This document shows, in pieces, positions 46,196 to 59,100 of a stretch of DNA of 64,000 nucleotides (positions are counted from its first letter, which is position 1; every line of letters begins with the position of its first letter). Below the pieces are notes generated by a model, which did no database searches, was not told the DNA's origin, and saw only the letters and a list, made by a program, of their open reading frames with translations. The translations under genes and the position numbers were made by a program. Source of the DNA: Setophaga petechia (lineage: Eukaryota > Chordata > Aves > Passeriformes > Parulidae); assembly GCA_024362935.1 (NCBI GenBank), contig JANCRA010000033.1:4669001-4733000 (forward strand). The letters run 5' to 3'.

Positions 46196-49144
46196 ACTTC
46201 ATCTCCTCCAGCCCCTCTGGGATGCTGAGTCACAGCCCTGCAGCCCCGGGGTGGCCCTGGGCAAGGGGATCCCTCTGTGCTGTCCTCCTTTCGCCAGGAG
46301 AGGCCCAACAGGGATGCTGCTCCTCCCTGCTGCTGCTGAGGCCTCCAGAGAGGCTCGGATCCTTCTTCCCTTGAGAATTTTGCCCAGGCTATTTCAGAAA
46401 ATTTATTTCTTTTTCTCTGCACTCGAAGGGGATCTGAGCCACATACAGATGTGGAGCAGCACGGTGGAATTCCTGAGCAAAGGCAGGAGCTGTTTGGGGA
46501 GGTGTTTGCCCTCCTGAACAGCAGCTCTCTGCTTTTTCTGTGCTTCAGACTCATCCCCAACTCTGCCCAGGGGGTGCACACCCACCAGCTGGTACTAATG
46601 AGGTGTACAGAAGGTTGTCAGGGTGGTTTTTGGAGAAACAATCCTTGTATATCCCAGTCTCCCGGGCTTTATGTACTTATTCAGTTGAACCCATTACAAG
46701 AGAAGCTCTCCCAAAGTGCTCTTTGATCTGAGAGGTGGTGAAAGCTGGGCCAGTGCAGGCATAGCTGGCACTGCCTCCTTAAACCTCGAGGTGCTGTTTA
46801 TATTATCATGATCTTCTACCTGACAGGGTCTTGGCTATATTTATATCAGCAGGCCCCAAAGTAGGGGTTGCAGGAGCCCAGTAAAATTAAAACTACTTAT
46901 GCTGGTATTTGGGTCATAAGGCTGTGGAATAAAGGATTTCCATAAAAGTCAGTAACAATCAGCAGGGTATGGGGACCACCAGCATAACCTGGACTACTCA
47001 GGAGAGCAAAGAAAAAACTGGGAGTAACAGTGAGCTTGAGAAGTCCTCAACTCCTTTAAACACCACAGAAAGCACACAACATTTGCTGGATACAATCCCC
47101 TAATTCTCCTGAATGTATGATCAAAAAACCCCCAAGTTCTTCTTTATTAGTGCAAGTGAGACAGCACAGAGAATGGAAAAACCTTTTGGTATTCAAAATC
47201 AACATATTTCACTCAGACTATATTCTCCAGTCCTGATTTTTAATGGCTTCAGATGACAGATTTGAAAATAGATGTGAATTCTTGTCCCTGCTCACGCCAG
47301 TGGTTAAATCATCCCCTGGCACCAGTTCCATCCAGAAGGGGCAAAGCAGAAAATACAGATTGAAGCTGGCCCAAGAACAGGCACTGGCAAGCAGCACAGC
47401 ACTGCTGTCCCAGTGCATACTGGGGTCTCTTCCCAAGTTTCCCTCTAAGGTAGTTATTTTTATGGAAATTAGAAAAAAAGTTGCTTGATTCCATTTAAAC
47501 TTCATTCATGCCTGGGGATGTCTGGATGTTTGGAGGTGAAGGAAAAAGAAAGGAAGATAATTTCCCTTTTGAAAGATAAAGAAGGGATCCTATTTTATCC
47601 TCACCACATTCAAGTCTCTTTCTATTTGGTGAGATCAGGTGTAACCTGAACTGGCTTCCTCTGCAGCCCTTTCTTCTTTCCCCTCCAGTTCTGAGATTCA
47701 CATATCCTTTGTTCCTCCCAGAACAGTTTCTGCTCATCAAAGGGACCCTGGAGCTGCATTCACTGCATGCCTCCACACTGACTAAAGTCCTGGCCTGACT
47801 TCATGTTTAGAATCACATTAGTTAACTTTTTAAACACTCACACTGTCACAGCTTAACACCTGGAAAATCTGCTGTCAGGGCATGGCCAATGCTGGAGTTT
47901 TCTGCAGAGATGCAGCCACAAGAACCTGCAATTCCTGCAGGAATGCTGTGCCAGGCTGAGCAAAGGGAGAGGGGGGAAAAAGAGGCTCCCTGCTCCAAGA
48001 TGTGCAGCCTCCCCTGGTTTTTGCTCCTTGGAGGGTGTTTATGGAGCACTCTGATGCTGCTTTTATCTCACTTGGCAGGCTGCAAAGTAAACCTACAACT
48101 ACAAACATCTCTGGGAAATATATACAATTGTTAAATAGGTAATTTATCCTCCCAAATTTCAGTGTGACACTTCAGCTGTTAAAATCAGCTTCCACTCAAG
48201 CTTAATGCCACAGGGGTTTTGCTGAACTCCACTTGGAGTTGCTCAGACTTTTTATTAGAGATACAAACTGCCATGAATTCTGTTCCTTTCTTGAAAAGAA
48301 ATGATTCATGAACAAATAAATCTGCTTTCCTTAGAATATAGGAATTATGAAACACAACTGTTTAAGGAGTTTTAGACTGGTGCTCTTCTGTGTATTGTGG
48401 CTGCAAAGTATGAGCTATTCCTGCCTGTAGGCTGGTTAAACTAAATCTCATGGCAATATTTTCCTCTTGAAATGAGTAACTCAGACTTGGAGCATTGGTG
48501 AGGAGAAACGAATGGACTCTTCAAAATATTTGTTCAGAAGGGAAATTATTAATGCACAAATTAATGAAATACATGGATACATCATTAATTCTTGGCCTTT
48601 ATCTTGTATTACTTGATGAAATACAGAGGCCCCAAAATCATAATTTCAAAATTCACAGATGTTCAGTAAAAAATGCATCTTGACTTCATCTGCTAAGAGG
48701 CATTTTACTGAAGCATCAGCCAGCCAGCTGTGGGAGACTGAAGGATATTCTTTTAATTGGCTAAACCTTTAAGTGCTTTATAATTGCTTTCACTAAGCAG
48801 CTTCAGTGACAGAGCAAACGCTACCTGGAACTGATTACATTTTAATAGGCTTAGCCAACGTCCCCCGTGCAAAGCCTCCCCTTGATGTCCATCAATTTGT
48901 CTCAGTGTCGTTATCAGCTGTGCCATTCAGTAACTCCTGCCTTCCTTCCATCCACGTGGGAATGGTGTGACAGGCAGCCAGGAGCTGCTGAGGGCTGCCT
49001 GGAGGACAAGGGGCTGCAGGCAGGGGTATTGGTGGGGGTGTCAGTCCCTGCCACAAAACTGCCCCATTTCCAGAAGACATTTTGGCTGAACAGGGCTTTC
49101 ATCCTGAGCCAAGCTCAAACACACCCTGATTTTTGAGCAGCAGA

Positions 49145-49535
49145 GAGAATTGGGGTTGGTCAGCCTGGAGAAGAGAAGGCTGCAGGAAGAACTTGCTGCA
49201 GCCCTGCAGTGCCTAAAGGAGCTCCAAGCAGGCTGGAGAGGGGCTTGGGACAAGGGCCTGGAGTTACAGTGCAGGGGAGTGGATTTGAAGTGAGAGAAGG
49301 AAGGGTTAGACTGGATATCAGGAAAAAATTCTTCCCTGTGAAGGTGGACAGGCCCTGGCACAGGGTGCCCAGAGAAGCTGTGGCTGCCCCTGGATCCCTG
49401 GAAGTGCCCAAAGCCAGGTTGGATGGGACTTGGAGCAACCTGGGATAGTGGAAAGTGAACCTGTCCATGACAGGGGTGCAATGAGATGAGCTTTAAGGTC
49501 CCTTCCAACCCAAACCATTCCATGATTCTATGATT
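49145..49535 (+). mobile_element. CR1 LINE 3'-end fragment, plus orientation (longest copy here)
   Basis: About 390 bp. It starts in TTGGGGTTGGTCAGCCTGGA, passes through GGAGCTCCAAGCAGGCTGG and CAGGAAAAAATTCTTCCC, and ends with CCAAACCATTCCATGATTCT and a second octamer. This is the most complete CR1 copy in the window. It still covers only the 3' UTR and adjoining region. It is antisense to NTSR1 in intron 2. Confidence 0.92.
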
Positions 49536-50261
49536 GTTCTGGGGTGTATCTGTGCATGTGAGTATTTAAGGATTATTTAGAATTTTATCAAGTGGTTGGC
49601 ATATCAGGCTGTGCAATCAGAAAATGTTCATACTCCTGCTAAGCATCACACAGCTTTGGGAGACTCAGCATTCCAGGGCTCCAACAGAGCCAAGGAATAG
49701 CAACACAACCTGGAGGTGTTTAATGGAAGGAATTGGATGGGTGAAGGAGGGTGTGCAATGTTTTGGTGGAAGGTATTTTTAACAACAGAAGTGGTTGCCC
49801 TGATATCCTCAGTAAAAAAAGCTGGGAAGCTGTGAGTGCCTGGAGCCCCCTGAATTTGTATCCTCACACCTGGTGAGCTCTGACAGCAGAGAGGGAATTA
49901 CAATCAGGAATCTCTTGCTTACTGACTTAATGAGTTGGCTCCCAGGCAACAGGCCTGACACATCCCTAGATCCTGATCGCCCTCATTATTCTGTACATGA
50001 CCACAGTCAGACAGAGCCAAGAAAATACACAAATGCTACCAAAAGGGAGGAAAACACTGTTGTGGATGTTGTGAATGAGGCTGTTAGCCTGGCCACTTTT
50101 AGCTCTTATTTCAATGTAAACAAATACTTAATCTCAGTACATTTGGAGCAGGGAAGTTTTTTGCTGCTCTGATCTTACCCAATAACTCTGCACACCATGA
50201 ACCACAAAGAATTGTTTTCTAAGCATTGCTTTTACAAGTTCTGAAACATTTCACCCTCAGA

Positions 50262-50302
50262 CCTGAATCAGCCTTCTCTGATCAGAAGAAGGCTGATTCA
50301 GG
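50262..50302. repeat. 41-bp near-perfect inverted repeat (hairpin)
   Basis: The left arm CCTGAATCAGCCTTCT (50262-50277) is exactly complementary to the right arm AGAAGGCTGATTCAGG (50287-50302). They are separated by 9 bp, CTGATCAGA, which is itself almost self-complementary. It lies in NTSR1 intron 2 and belongs to no element I recognise. Confidence 0.93.
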
Positions 50303-51198
50303 CCAAAGTTTCACTTTTGGAAATGGAAAATTCTTCACCCCCATGAAGCTCTGATACTCTGCCAGCAGTTTTATAAGGGGGGACAAGTGTCATTTTTCTT
50401 TTCTTCCATAAATGAGCCCAGACTCTGTTCATGATTTTGGCTGTCATGGATGCCAGGATAAATCATGTGAATCCTTGTGTATCCTTTGCTACTTTTCAGA
50501 CAGCTCAGAGAGCTGGGTTATTAAAATGTAACTCATGAGGAATAGGTGACAAAAGTGTGAATCAAGCACCTCCAGTAATAAAAGAAAAAAAAAAATCAGT
50601 TTTTTGTATCTGAAAAACTGAAATGCACAGGATTTCACTCCCATTTCCTGGATAAAGAGAGGATTTCTGCATGGTGGAGTGAATCACACACAAAAGTGAG
50701 GGAAGATTTTTTTTATTTGCTGGATCTTCCTCAGCACAGAAATGCAGCAAACAGCTGCCCTCTCATTGCCTTCCCAGCAGGGAGGGGAGCTCAGTGCTGC
50801 TGCTGGGGTGGCCCTGAGGAGATGCCTGGAATATCTGGGCATCCCTGCACAGGGAGACCCCCTGGTGCCACATCTGACCCACTTTTGAGCCCCCTCAGGC
50901 TCCAGACTGAAACCCTCACTTTTGCCAAATGTTCTCAGCTTTTGCAGTACACAGCAAACCCAAAAATTTGCCTGGAGAAGAAAAAAGAGGAAGCAGAAGA
51001 AGATGAAAAAGAAAATTATGCTTATTGTTCAGAAAGTGAAGGGTTGTTTTTCAGGGCCTCAGAGGAGATGTGGGCCTGTGGGTGAGGGGTGCACTTCCTC
51101 CAGTGCTGAGGAATGCCAGATGTAAATTTAGGTTCCTCTGCTATTATTCATGAAGAGCTCTCTCTCCTTGATGATCAAAGAGGATACAATACTAAAAG

Positions 51199-51215
51199 GA
51201 GAGAGAGAGAGAGAG
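51199..51215. repeat. (GA)n microsatellite
   Basis: About eight GA dinucleotides in NTSR1 intron 2. Confidence 0.85.
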
Positions 51216-51643
51216 GTGTGTGAGGTGGTGTAGTAGAGTGAGAAAAGGCAGCTTCTCACTTCGTGGCAGCAGGGAGAAGTGTTAAAAAACAGAAAGGGAT
51301 AGCAAGGAGCAGGGTCCTGGTAGGCTCCGTGGGGAAGCAAGGCTCCCTCCTCACCCACCCCTGGGTAACAGTTCACTGGGGAGCACAGACAGTAAGCAAA
51401 CACAGTCCAGCAAGATAATTGTGAGGAAATTATTGTCCCCTGTGCTTTTCTTTCCTTTTTCTCAGTAGGTGTTTCCCAGCTGGGAATGCACACGTGGCTC
51501 ACCTATGGCACAGGCAAGGAGTGCTGCATGGGATGCATTCCTTGTGAAAACAGCTGGGAAAATGTCATGGAGGCTCCTGGTGCCTTCTCTAGGGATTTCT
51601 CTCATTGGAAATGTGGTCTGAGCCAAAGCATTTCAAATATCAA

Positions 51644-51781
51644 GATGGCCCATCCCTGGAAGTGTCCAAGGCCAGGCTGGATGGGACTTGGAGCAGCCTG
51701 GGATAGTGGAAGGTGTCCCTGCCCATGGCAAGGGTTTGGGACTAGGTGAACTTTAAGGTTCCTTCCAACCCAAACCCTTCT
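51644..51781 (+). mobile_element. CR1 LINE 3'-end fragment, plus orientation
   Basis: About 138 bp: GATGGCCCATCCCTGGAAGT, then GGCCAGGCTGGATGGGACTT, GGTGTCCCTGCCCATGGCAA and CCTTCCAACCCAAACCCTTC. It is a 5'-truncated CR1 tail in NTSR1 intron 2, antisense to the gene. Confidence 0.9.
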
Positions 51782-52163
51782 AAAAACACCAGAACATCAG
51801 AAAGTTTTCTGCTAACAAATTCTCCCACCTCATGTTTAAAACCACTATGGGCACCCTTTGTTAGCTGTTTTGGGTACTGTTTTTGGGCAGCTTTTGCTTT
51901 ATCCTCTCTAAGGTTAAGCTACCAGATTCTTTGGTCTTTTCCTCAGTTTATTTCATCAAGACATCCACTACTCTGCAGTACAGCTCAATTCCTGAGTGCA
52001 GGATCTTTTATTCAAGCTCTGTCTGAGCCAGAGCTATGCAGAAAAAGGGAAGTAATGAAACAACACAAGCAAGGCTTAAATTGCTGTCGACTAAATCATT
52101 AAAATGCTGGGTTGGTTTTGCTTTTCCAGAGTGAGCAGGTCTGCTCCTTAGCTTTGCAAACCA

Positions 52164-52653
52164 ATGAGAGGAATAGTGGATTTGTCTTTACAAACAAGCT
52201 GTGGGTCTGCTGGTAGATAAAACTAGCACTGGGAGATAAAAGAAACACTTATTGATGAATGGAAAAAGATATTTGCTTTTACAAATAAACTTTAGGTTTG
52301 CTGATAAACGAAATTAGACATTGAAAGATGAAAGGAACAATGGGGAAGAAAAACCCCTAAATTCAGTAAGAATTAAAAATTAAAAGGGAGTGTTGTACAT
52401 CAGAGAGGAATCTTTGGTATCAGTGTATTGGGAAGTCTGTACCTCTCAAGTACCTCAGCCAATGGGGAAAGAGAGAAGGGAAATGTGGCTGGGAAATTGG
52501 GATAAAAAGGGAGGCTGCATCCTCCAAAAATTTGAGAGATCCCAGGAGAATGCCCCATGGCCTCTCCCTTTATTGGAATAAAATAAAAGGACTTCTCTGT
52601 CTCCTTTTTGTACATAAACCTCTGGTGTTTGTAGATTAATTTTCCTAACCCCA
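52164..52653 (+). mobile_element. LTR-like element (family B, copy 1) in NTSR1 intron 2
   Basis: About 490 bp closely matching 59101-59608. It has LTR promoter and terminator architecture on the plus strand: a CCAAT box at 52459-52463, a TATA-like GATAAAAA at 52501-52508, AATAAA at 52577-52582 and a GT-rich stretch (TCTGGTGTTTGTAG) after it. Both copies can be read as TG...CCA (TGAGAGG to TAACCCCA). No clear target-site duplication was found, so the ends are approximate. It lacks about 20 bp present in the other copy near 52246. The element is antisense to NTSR1, and its end is about 110 bp from the exon 2 donor. Confidence 0.78.
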
Positions 52654-52762
52654 ACGAGCAAAGACAAAAGGAGAGGGAGTTTTTGGCCAAAGTGTTTCCC
52701 AGTTCCCACCTGCTGCTCTTCCAGTCCCACTCCTTTACTCCCCGAGGGAAGGCCATACTCAC

Positions 52763-52964
52763 GCAGGACCCTCACGCCGTGCTTCAGGGCTTGCACTCTG
52801 CTGGGCTCCATGGACATGCTGAGCATGGTCTGCTGCCCACCAATGGTGCACACCTGGTTCTCCTGGGCCGCCTGCCTGAACATCACCAGCAGCTGGTTGG
52901 CGATGATGGTGTTGAGCACCGAGATGACGACCATGGGGAACACGAAGGAGATGAAGGTGTTCAC
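52763..52964 (-). CDS. NTSR1: Neurotensin receptor 1, internal coding exon (TM5 and ICL3)
   Basis: This 202-bp exon encodes 67 codons plus the first base of an Arg codon. It opens VNTFISFVFPMVVISVLNTI (TM5, with its conserved Pro) and continues IANQLLVMFRQAAQENQVCT. The rest of the third intracellular loop follows, through SMSMEPSRVQALKHGVRVL, which starts TM6. ICL3 is where Gq couples. The exon begins in phase 0 after the acceptor CCCTCCCCTGCAG and ends before donor GTGAGT. The first base triplet is GTG (Val), a continuation of exon 1 and not a start codon. The exon carrying the N-terminus to TM4 is not in this window. Every segment aligns with the NTSR1 order I know, without frameshift or stop. 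Confidence 0.95.
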
Positions 52965-55900
52965 CTGCAGGGGAGGGATGGGGCACAGTCAGGGAGAGGA
53001 GCAGCAGAGCAGGAGGCTGGGTTTTATTTCTCAAAGCAACAGAGGAACAGCCTGCAGTGGAAAGCTTTCCCTCCTCTCACTCAGCCGGTTTTGGAGGTTT
53101 GTTGTACAGAGGGAGAACTCAAACGCTGCTGGCGCAGGTTCGTTCATGTCGGTCAACACCCAAAAAAGGAAAAATCATTCATATCTAATCTATTCAGATC
53201 ATTCACGTATCTTCCCCTTTTCAGTGCAGTTCATTGCCAGAAATGTCGTCTGAAACATGCCATTGATCTTTTCATCTCACAACCAGCAGGATGCTGCTTA
53301 GCTCTCATCATGCATAGCATGACTTCTAAATAACAGTGTGTTATTGTCTATTTCCTGCTTTATGAGCCCTCCTTGGGATCTTTTTAACTATCTTTTTTTG
53401 TCTTGTGTCCTTTCCTTGTGGATTTAATAACAGTGTTTTGTTTCCTCATAACTACGTTAAATAAACCTTGTGCCTTAAAGGATTAAATTGATCAGAATAA
53501 ACAAGTGGAAATCATAATGTTTTTAGTACAAATTATTTGATTACTACAGTTTTGATAAAATTAAATGGAGGATCAAATTAAGCAGTGATTGAATCAAGTG
53601 GAAGTCACAGTTCATGTCAAATGCAGAAAAGCTTTTGGGCTGTTTAGAAACCCCAGTGGAACTGAGCTTGGCAAAGTGCAGCCCAGGAAAACAGAGGCAC
53701 GTGTAGGATTTGCCTGCACATCTGCCATGGTGGGATGGGAGCTGCTCTACTGAATCCAGGAGCTCATCCTCTCTGCTGGATGGCACAGGAGGAGACTCAG
53801 CACATCACTCAGCTGAGTGTGGAACAAATGAAAAGCCCTTAAAGTTTTTAGAATTTCAAAACATTGACAAAAATTGAACCGTGCTGCAAATCGCTGCGAA
53901 AGCAATTGTGTTAGAAGTGATAAAATGACAAAAAGATGAAACTTTGAAACTCAAGAGGGAATTTGCTTAGTGGGAGAGCTCCAAAGCAGGCTGACTTCTT
54001 CCCCAGACAGGGACTTATCTTTCACCTCAGTGAGGTAGGGACACAGAACAACCCTGCACTCCAAGCCAACACCAGGTCCCTCTGCACATTGCAAAACATC
54101 ACCTAGAGAGAGGTGCTCCATCTGCTGGGGTGGAGATATCCCCTCTCCATCCACCCCTGCTGGGCCATCACCACGGTGGGCAGGGCACTCTGTACACCCT
54201 GTGCCTGGTGCAGATCTGTGGGCTCTGTGCTCTGGGGGGTTCAGAAACGCTGGAGGTGAATGGAAATCACCCAACCACAACCCCAAGGTGCTGCAGGGCA
54301 TCCGTAAAAGAAATGAGCAGCACAGGGCAGCAGAGGTACATCAGAAACACTTCATTTTCTTTGTCCATAGATCTGGAGCAGAATCTCCTCTCTTGGTGAA
54401 GGCAGGCTCTGAGGTTGTTGCTCAGGTTTTCTTTGGATGGATCAGGTCTCTGTACAACTTGGTGCTCCGGAGCTCAAGGTGTTAAGCAAAAGCACCAGCT
54501 GGGTTTTGTCTCTCTCCCACATGGTGAGAACATCCTCTCCCATTTATGCTGGTAATAACAACAGAGCTCCTCTGCGGGCTGAGTGAATTCCTGGATACAC
54601 CCCACCACTACAAGCTGCTAATGGCCTCTTTTATTAAGTATAAAACAGTTTTCTATGCTTCTAAAAGATCTCACAGCCTCCTGTATATAAAGAAGAGTTC
54701 TCTTTTGGAGTTGCCTCCACAGGCTAAGACAGATCATTAAGCAGTAAGCACCAACTATTTAACCCTTGCACTGCAGCCAGGCTGAGCTGGAGCACACAGT
54801 GGGGAAATGATTGCTCAGATTTACCAGGTCAGACTAACACATGAACCCTGTAGCTCCTCACTCCAATTTCTGTGGCTTTAGCTGTAGAATGCCCTTCCTC
54901 TTCCCCACCGTTGAACAATGTCTGCACATCAGCAAAATGCACCACTTAACTCTGGAAATGTTTCACTCTGTCACCTGAGATCCAGGATTTATTGGTTTTC
55001 ATTCTACAATTTTGTCCTAGCTGTAAATTACACTTGCTTGATATAATTTTGCAGAGTTCTAAAAGTCTTTTCCAAGCTGTCTTAAAAGCCTTGATTCATT
55101 CCATAGTTGCATTGTGAAGTCTTTTAAAGAGCTTATGAAATTGGCTAGAATAGCATTGACTTTCCCTTTTAGGAATTGTTTTGATAAAAGTGGGAATATT
55201 GCATAGTTTCCATTAAAGGCTATATTTAAAGATTTTTTTCCCTGCCTTGATTTGTAGCAAAACTTTAATATATTAAAAAAAAAAAAAAATCAATATTTTC
55301 CCCAGTAGCAGAATGTTTTAATTTGTTGAAAGAATTATGAATTATTTGCAAACACAAAGTACCAAAGTACATAAGGGCTAGAAAAGCCGATTTTCCTAAG
55401 AAAACCATTTAAATTCTCTGTTTTTCTGTTGAGCTGCTTGCTGGGAGCCTAGCACCCTGTGCACATCAGTGCAGCAACACTTCATTTTCAGGTGACTTTG
55501 CACACTGCTGGAGCTGGTGCCTCCAACAACTTCTCAAAGTCAGTGGAAAATTTCCCACTTGCTCAAGAGGAGCTGGTCTGGGATCCCAGGACTATGTACT
55601 CAAAAGTTCAGGAGCAGGAAGACTTTTGGAGGTGATTAATGGGATTTTTTTACAATGTCTCCAACATCAGTGGCCACTTTGGAAAAAGATGGGGTTTGGA
55701 TCCCTACTACAAGACAAAACTTTTTTTTGTTAGATGAATCTGAAGGCAGGGAGGGTAAAATTTATGAGTATTTCACCTGTTTATGGGTCGCCTTTGCTCC
55801 CAGCAAAACTCCATCACCTGAGCCACCTGCAGCTGACTGTTCATGGTCCATCAGCACCAGGTTTTGGGCAGGCACAGAAAAAATGAGTTAGATCTTGGAG

Positions 55901-58900
55901 AACTGGTTAAAAGTAAATACATGAGGCTAAAGGCTCTTCTGGAGATACAGCGGCAAATTCAACACTGTAAGTATTTATGATAAAAACAGCCAAGAATCAG
56001 AACTACTCACAACATTTTAATTGAAAGAGTTTTGATGAGAAAAAAGAAAATGTTCCAATACTGAGAACATAAAAGATTTTTGAACATAGGTGTTGTGTTT
56101 TCCCTCATGCCTTTTTTCTAGATAGGTAAATAAAATGCCCCAAAGCCAGTGAAACACGAAGTGCTGGTCCCAGCAGCAGCACAGTGTGGTGCATCCCATG
56201 GAGCAGCAGCAGGAGCAAGGCCCCTGGAGTGGGCAAGGGGGCAGCTGAGATTAAGGGATAATTTTAACCCTGGGTTATGACAGGGGTTCTGTGTCAGAGA
56301 TGAGAGATGTTCCCTTGTAGCCTGATAAGTGAGGTGAGAGCAGAGCCAGCCCTTGGTCTCTGTCAGCTCAGCCCCTCCAGGGACACAGCCCCTCCCAGCA
56401 GTGAGCTGGGATGCCCAGAGAGATTTTCTCTTTCTTTCCAGGGCTGTGGAAAGGACAATTAAAATGCAGAGAAGAGTGGATGATGAGGAGCTGGGAAAAC
56501 CTCATTTGCACCCACTAAGTTTCTGTCATAGCTCATTTCCCTGAGCACACCTGGGGAATGCTGTGAGATGGCTGCAGCCTTCCTGCTTTCTGCTGGGGAG
56601 GATTCTCAGTGCAGATTTCTCCCAGGGAAATGGGTGAGAAGCCCCAAAGGAGCTGAAAACTGACTCAGGAGGAGATTTGTCCTTGCTGGTTTCCTGGAAG
56701 TGACGAGGGAGAGGACTGAGGATACAGCACATCATTTGATTTGTGGTTTTGAGCAGATCTATTAAACCACAGAGCCACATTTTAAAATCTACCACATTCT
56801 GGTTCACCTAATTTCCAATGGAAATGGAAAGTAAATTATCCTCCCCCTGACTGTGGAGGCAGTATTGTTAGCATATGTCAATCAGGGAAGCACATTCTGC
56901 TACAACAACATTTGGCTGCCAAAAAATCTTATTTGACTAAATGTACTTTACAAAATTACTGGTTATCTCACTCAGTAGCCAGAATTAGCATTTTTTTAAC
57001 CAGCCAGTGGATAATTTCAGCCATTAATAAGCACAGCACTGCATTCCAGGATACAGCAATCTGTGCAAGACAAAGCAGGGCAGGGGAAGGTACATCTTGT
57101 TGGGATGCCAAAGGAGCATTTGGCAATGGCACTGGTGTTTGATGCTCACAGGATGTGTCTGATGAAAAAAAAAACATCCACAGGTTTTTTTTTCCCCACA
57201 GTAAATAAATAACCATCTAATTGACCCCACCTTTACCTTAACTCTCCAGCTTTCCATGCCAAGTGTCTCAGGATTGTCAGGTAAATCCATTCCTTAGCTA
57301 CAGCAGGGCAGGAGAGGTTGGTGTTTATGAGTGATAGAAGAAAATAACCCTGCTTTTGGAGCCAGTAACTGGCACACAGAAAAGCGTGGAAGCAGGACAA
57401 CTGCAGCTAGCAAAAGAATTTATCTCCTCTGGAATTTTTTGAGGGGAGCAGCACTGCAATGTGTTGGCTCTGGTCCTTACCTTGGATCAGGGCATCCTGG
57501 TATGGGAGCACAAATGCTGGGTAAATAGGAATATCTGGCCCAGTGCCAAAGCCTGTGTGTGTATCTGGAGCTGTACCAGTGCATTAGAGCAGGAGCTCGA
57601 CCTTTGCAGGCTGCCAGGTTTATCTGGGGCAGGTCTGCCTGTCACCCTTCATTTCGGGCAGCTGCTCTCTCCAGAGCCTTGGCAGCGTGGCAGGGGTGAC
57701 ACAGCTGCCACCCTTGGACAGAGGCTGGCTGCTGACCTGGCTGGGGGGCACTCTGGGCCCTGGGCAGACACTTTTGGTGGGGATGGTGGAATCCTGCATC
57801 CCCTCACAGCACCAGAGTGACACGAACCCACTGAGCTCAGCCCTGTGAAATAACCCTCCCCTTTCCTCACAAAGAGGGACAGGATGTAAATAACTGTGTA
57901 GATCCAGGATATAATATCCCATCATTAGCTTAATGAATAATCAAAGAAAAGATACCAAAACCCAGCTATTATTTTTCTCTTTGAAGAATTGAAAATTGGC
58001 CACAAAAGCCTCTGTTTGTTACATCCTGATATACCCTGTGCCTCTCCTACCCAGCCAGAGGTGAGTACACAGTGCACACACGTTATCCAAGGTAACAGAG
58101 TCTGGCTGTGTGAATTGCTCTGGTCTCACCCCAAAGAGCTGCCCTGTTCACCCCCCTGGAGCTGCAGGAGCTCAGAGAGGCTGAGGAGCACCTTCCCTGT
58201 GCCTCAGGGAGACCTTTTCAAACTCGCTGAATATCAAGCCCAGACATTTCAAAGAAAGGTTACAGTGATGGAAAATGTGGCTCCCAGCCACAGGTATTGA
58301 TGTCAAAATGTATGATCAGCTCTGGGTTAAGAGGCAGAGCCTGAAGCCAGGACACAGCTGTGTGGGGACAGGGTGGATGGCAGTGACAAGCAGCTGAAGC
58401 TCAGATGCTGGGGCAGTGATGGGATTGTGAGCGTGAGCACAGACACGAGCAGGATATCCAGAGTTTTTCATCCAGGGGGGAAAAATCCCCAAGAAAAGCG
58501 CGAAACACAGGCTCATCCTGTCCAATCCATTGCTGATTAAGTCACCCAGCAGGTTTTGTTGATCTCAGCTGGCATCAGCCACAGGGGCTGGAATTGGCCA
58601 AAACTCTGTATTTCAGACCTCTGCAGGAGCCCCAGCCTTATCTCTGCTTTGGATGTGGTCTGGGAACAGCAGACTGCAGGCACTGGTGCTGAGGTGAAGA
58701 AAGAGAACAGATAAATCTGAAGATAAATGATCAGATGGAACTTCTGGATGTTCTTGGGTCCCTGGCCTGGTTCCTGTCCCCGTGCTGCTGCTGCTGCCCT
58801 GCAGCCATTGGTGTCCCTGAGGCTGGAGCTCTTTAATTGCACAGCAAGGACATGAGAGCATCTGCTCCTGACACATCCACTTACTGCTCCACTCACTGAG

Positions 58901-59100
58901 GGAAAACCCCTCCAAAGACAACCCAGAGCATAATGCACAAGGCTTGTTCTAGAGATCTCTGGCTGCTCGAGGCTGTGGAGGAGGTTCAGGTTTTGTATTG
59001 GCAGATATTTATACCAGAGGAAAATCTGTGTTACTACAAGGCTTGGGGTGGCAGACTGCAGTCTGTGCTGTGCTTGGAGATCTACAAGGTGCAGGTACCT

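Larger units (their letters stand above)
42449..52762 (-). other. NTSR1: NTSR1 intron 2 (10,314 bp)
   Basis: It is bounded by GTGAGT after exon 2 (complement of 52757-52762) and the TTGCAG acceptor of exon 3, and it interrupts an Arg codon after its first base. It contains two CR1 fragments, a 41-bp near-palindrome, trinucleotide and GA microsatellites, and a family B LTR ending about 110 bp from the exon 2 donor. Long plus-strand frames at 44088-44669 and 49873-50172 are unrecognised and not called genes. Confidence 0.88.

Noticed and set aside
49873..50172. 99-codon plus-strand frame with a protein-like hydrophilic middle
   Set aside because: The composition looked coding-like at first, but I recognise no family, and no flanking splice signals or conservation can be shown from sequence alone.
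52455..52762. Minus-strand continuation of the exon 2 frame through the LTR-like element, seen again at 59332-59733
   Set aside because: Exon 2 has a clear GTGAGT donor at 52757-52762 that joins in phase with exon 3. The shared peptide downstream is a translation of the family B LTR on its antisense strand.
52683..53333. 216-codon plus-strand frame across NTSR1 exon 2
   Set aside because: It is an antisense shadow of the receptor exon and adjoining sequence.
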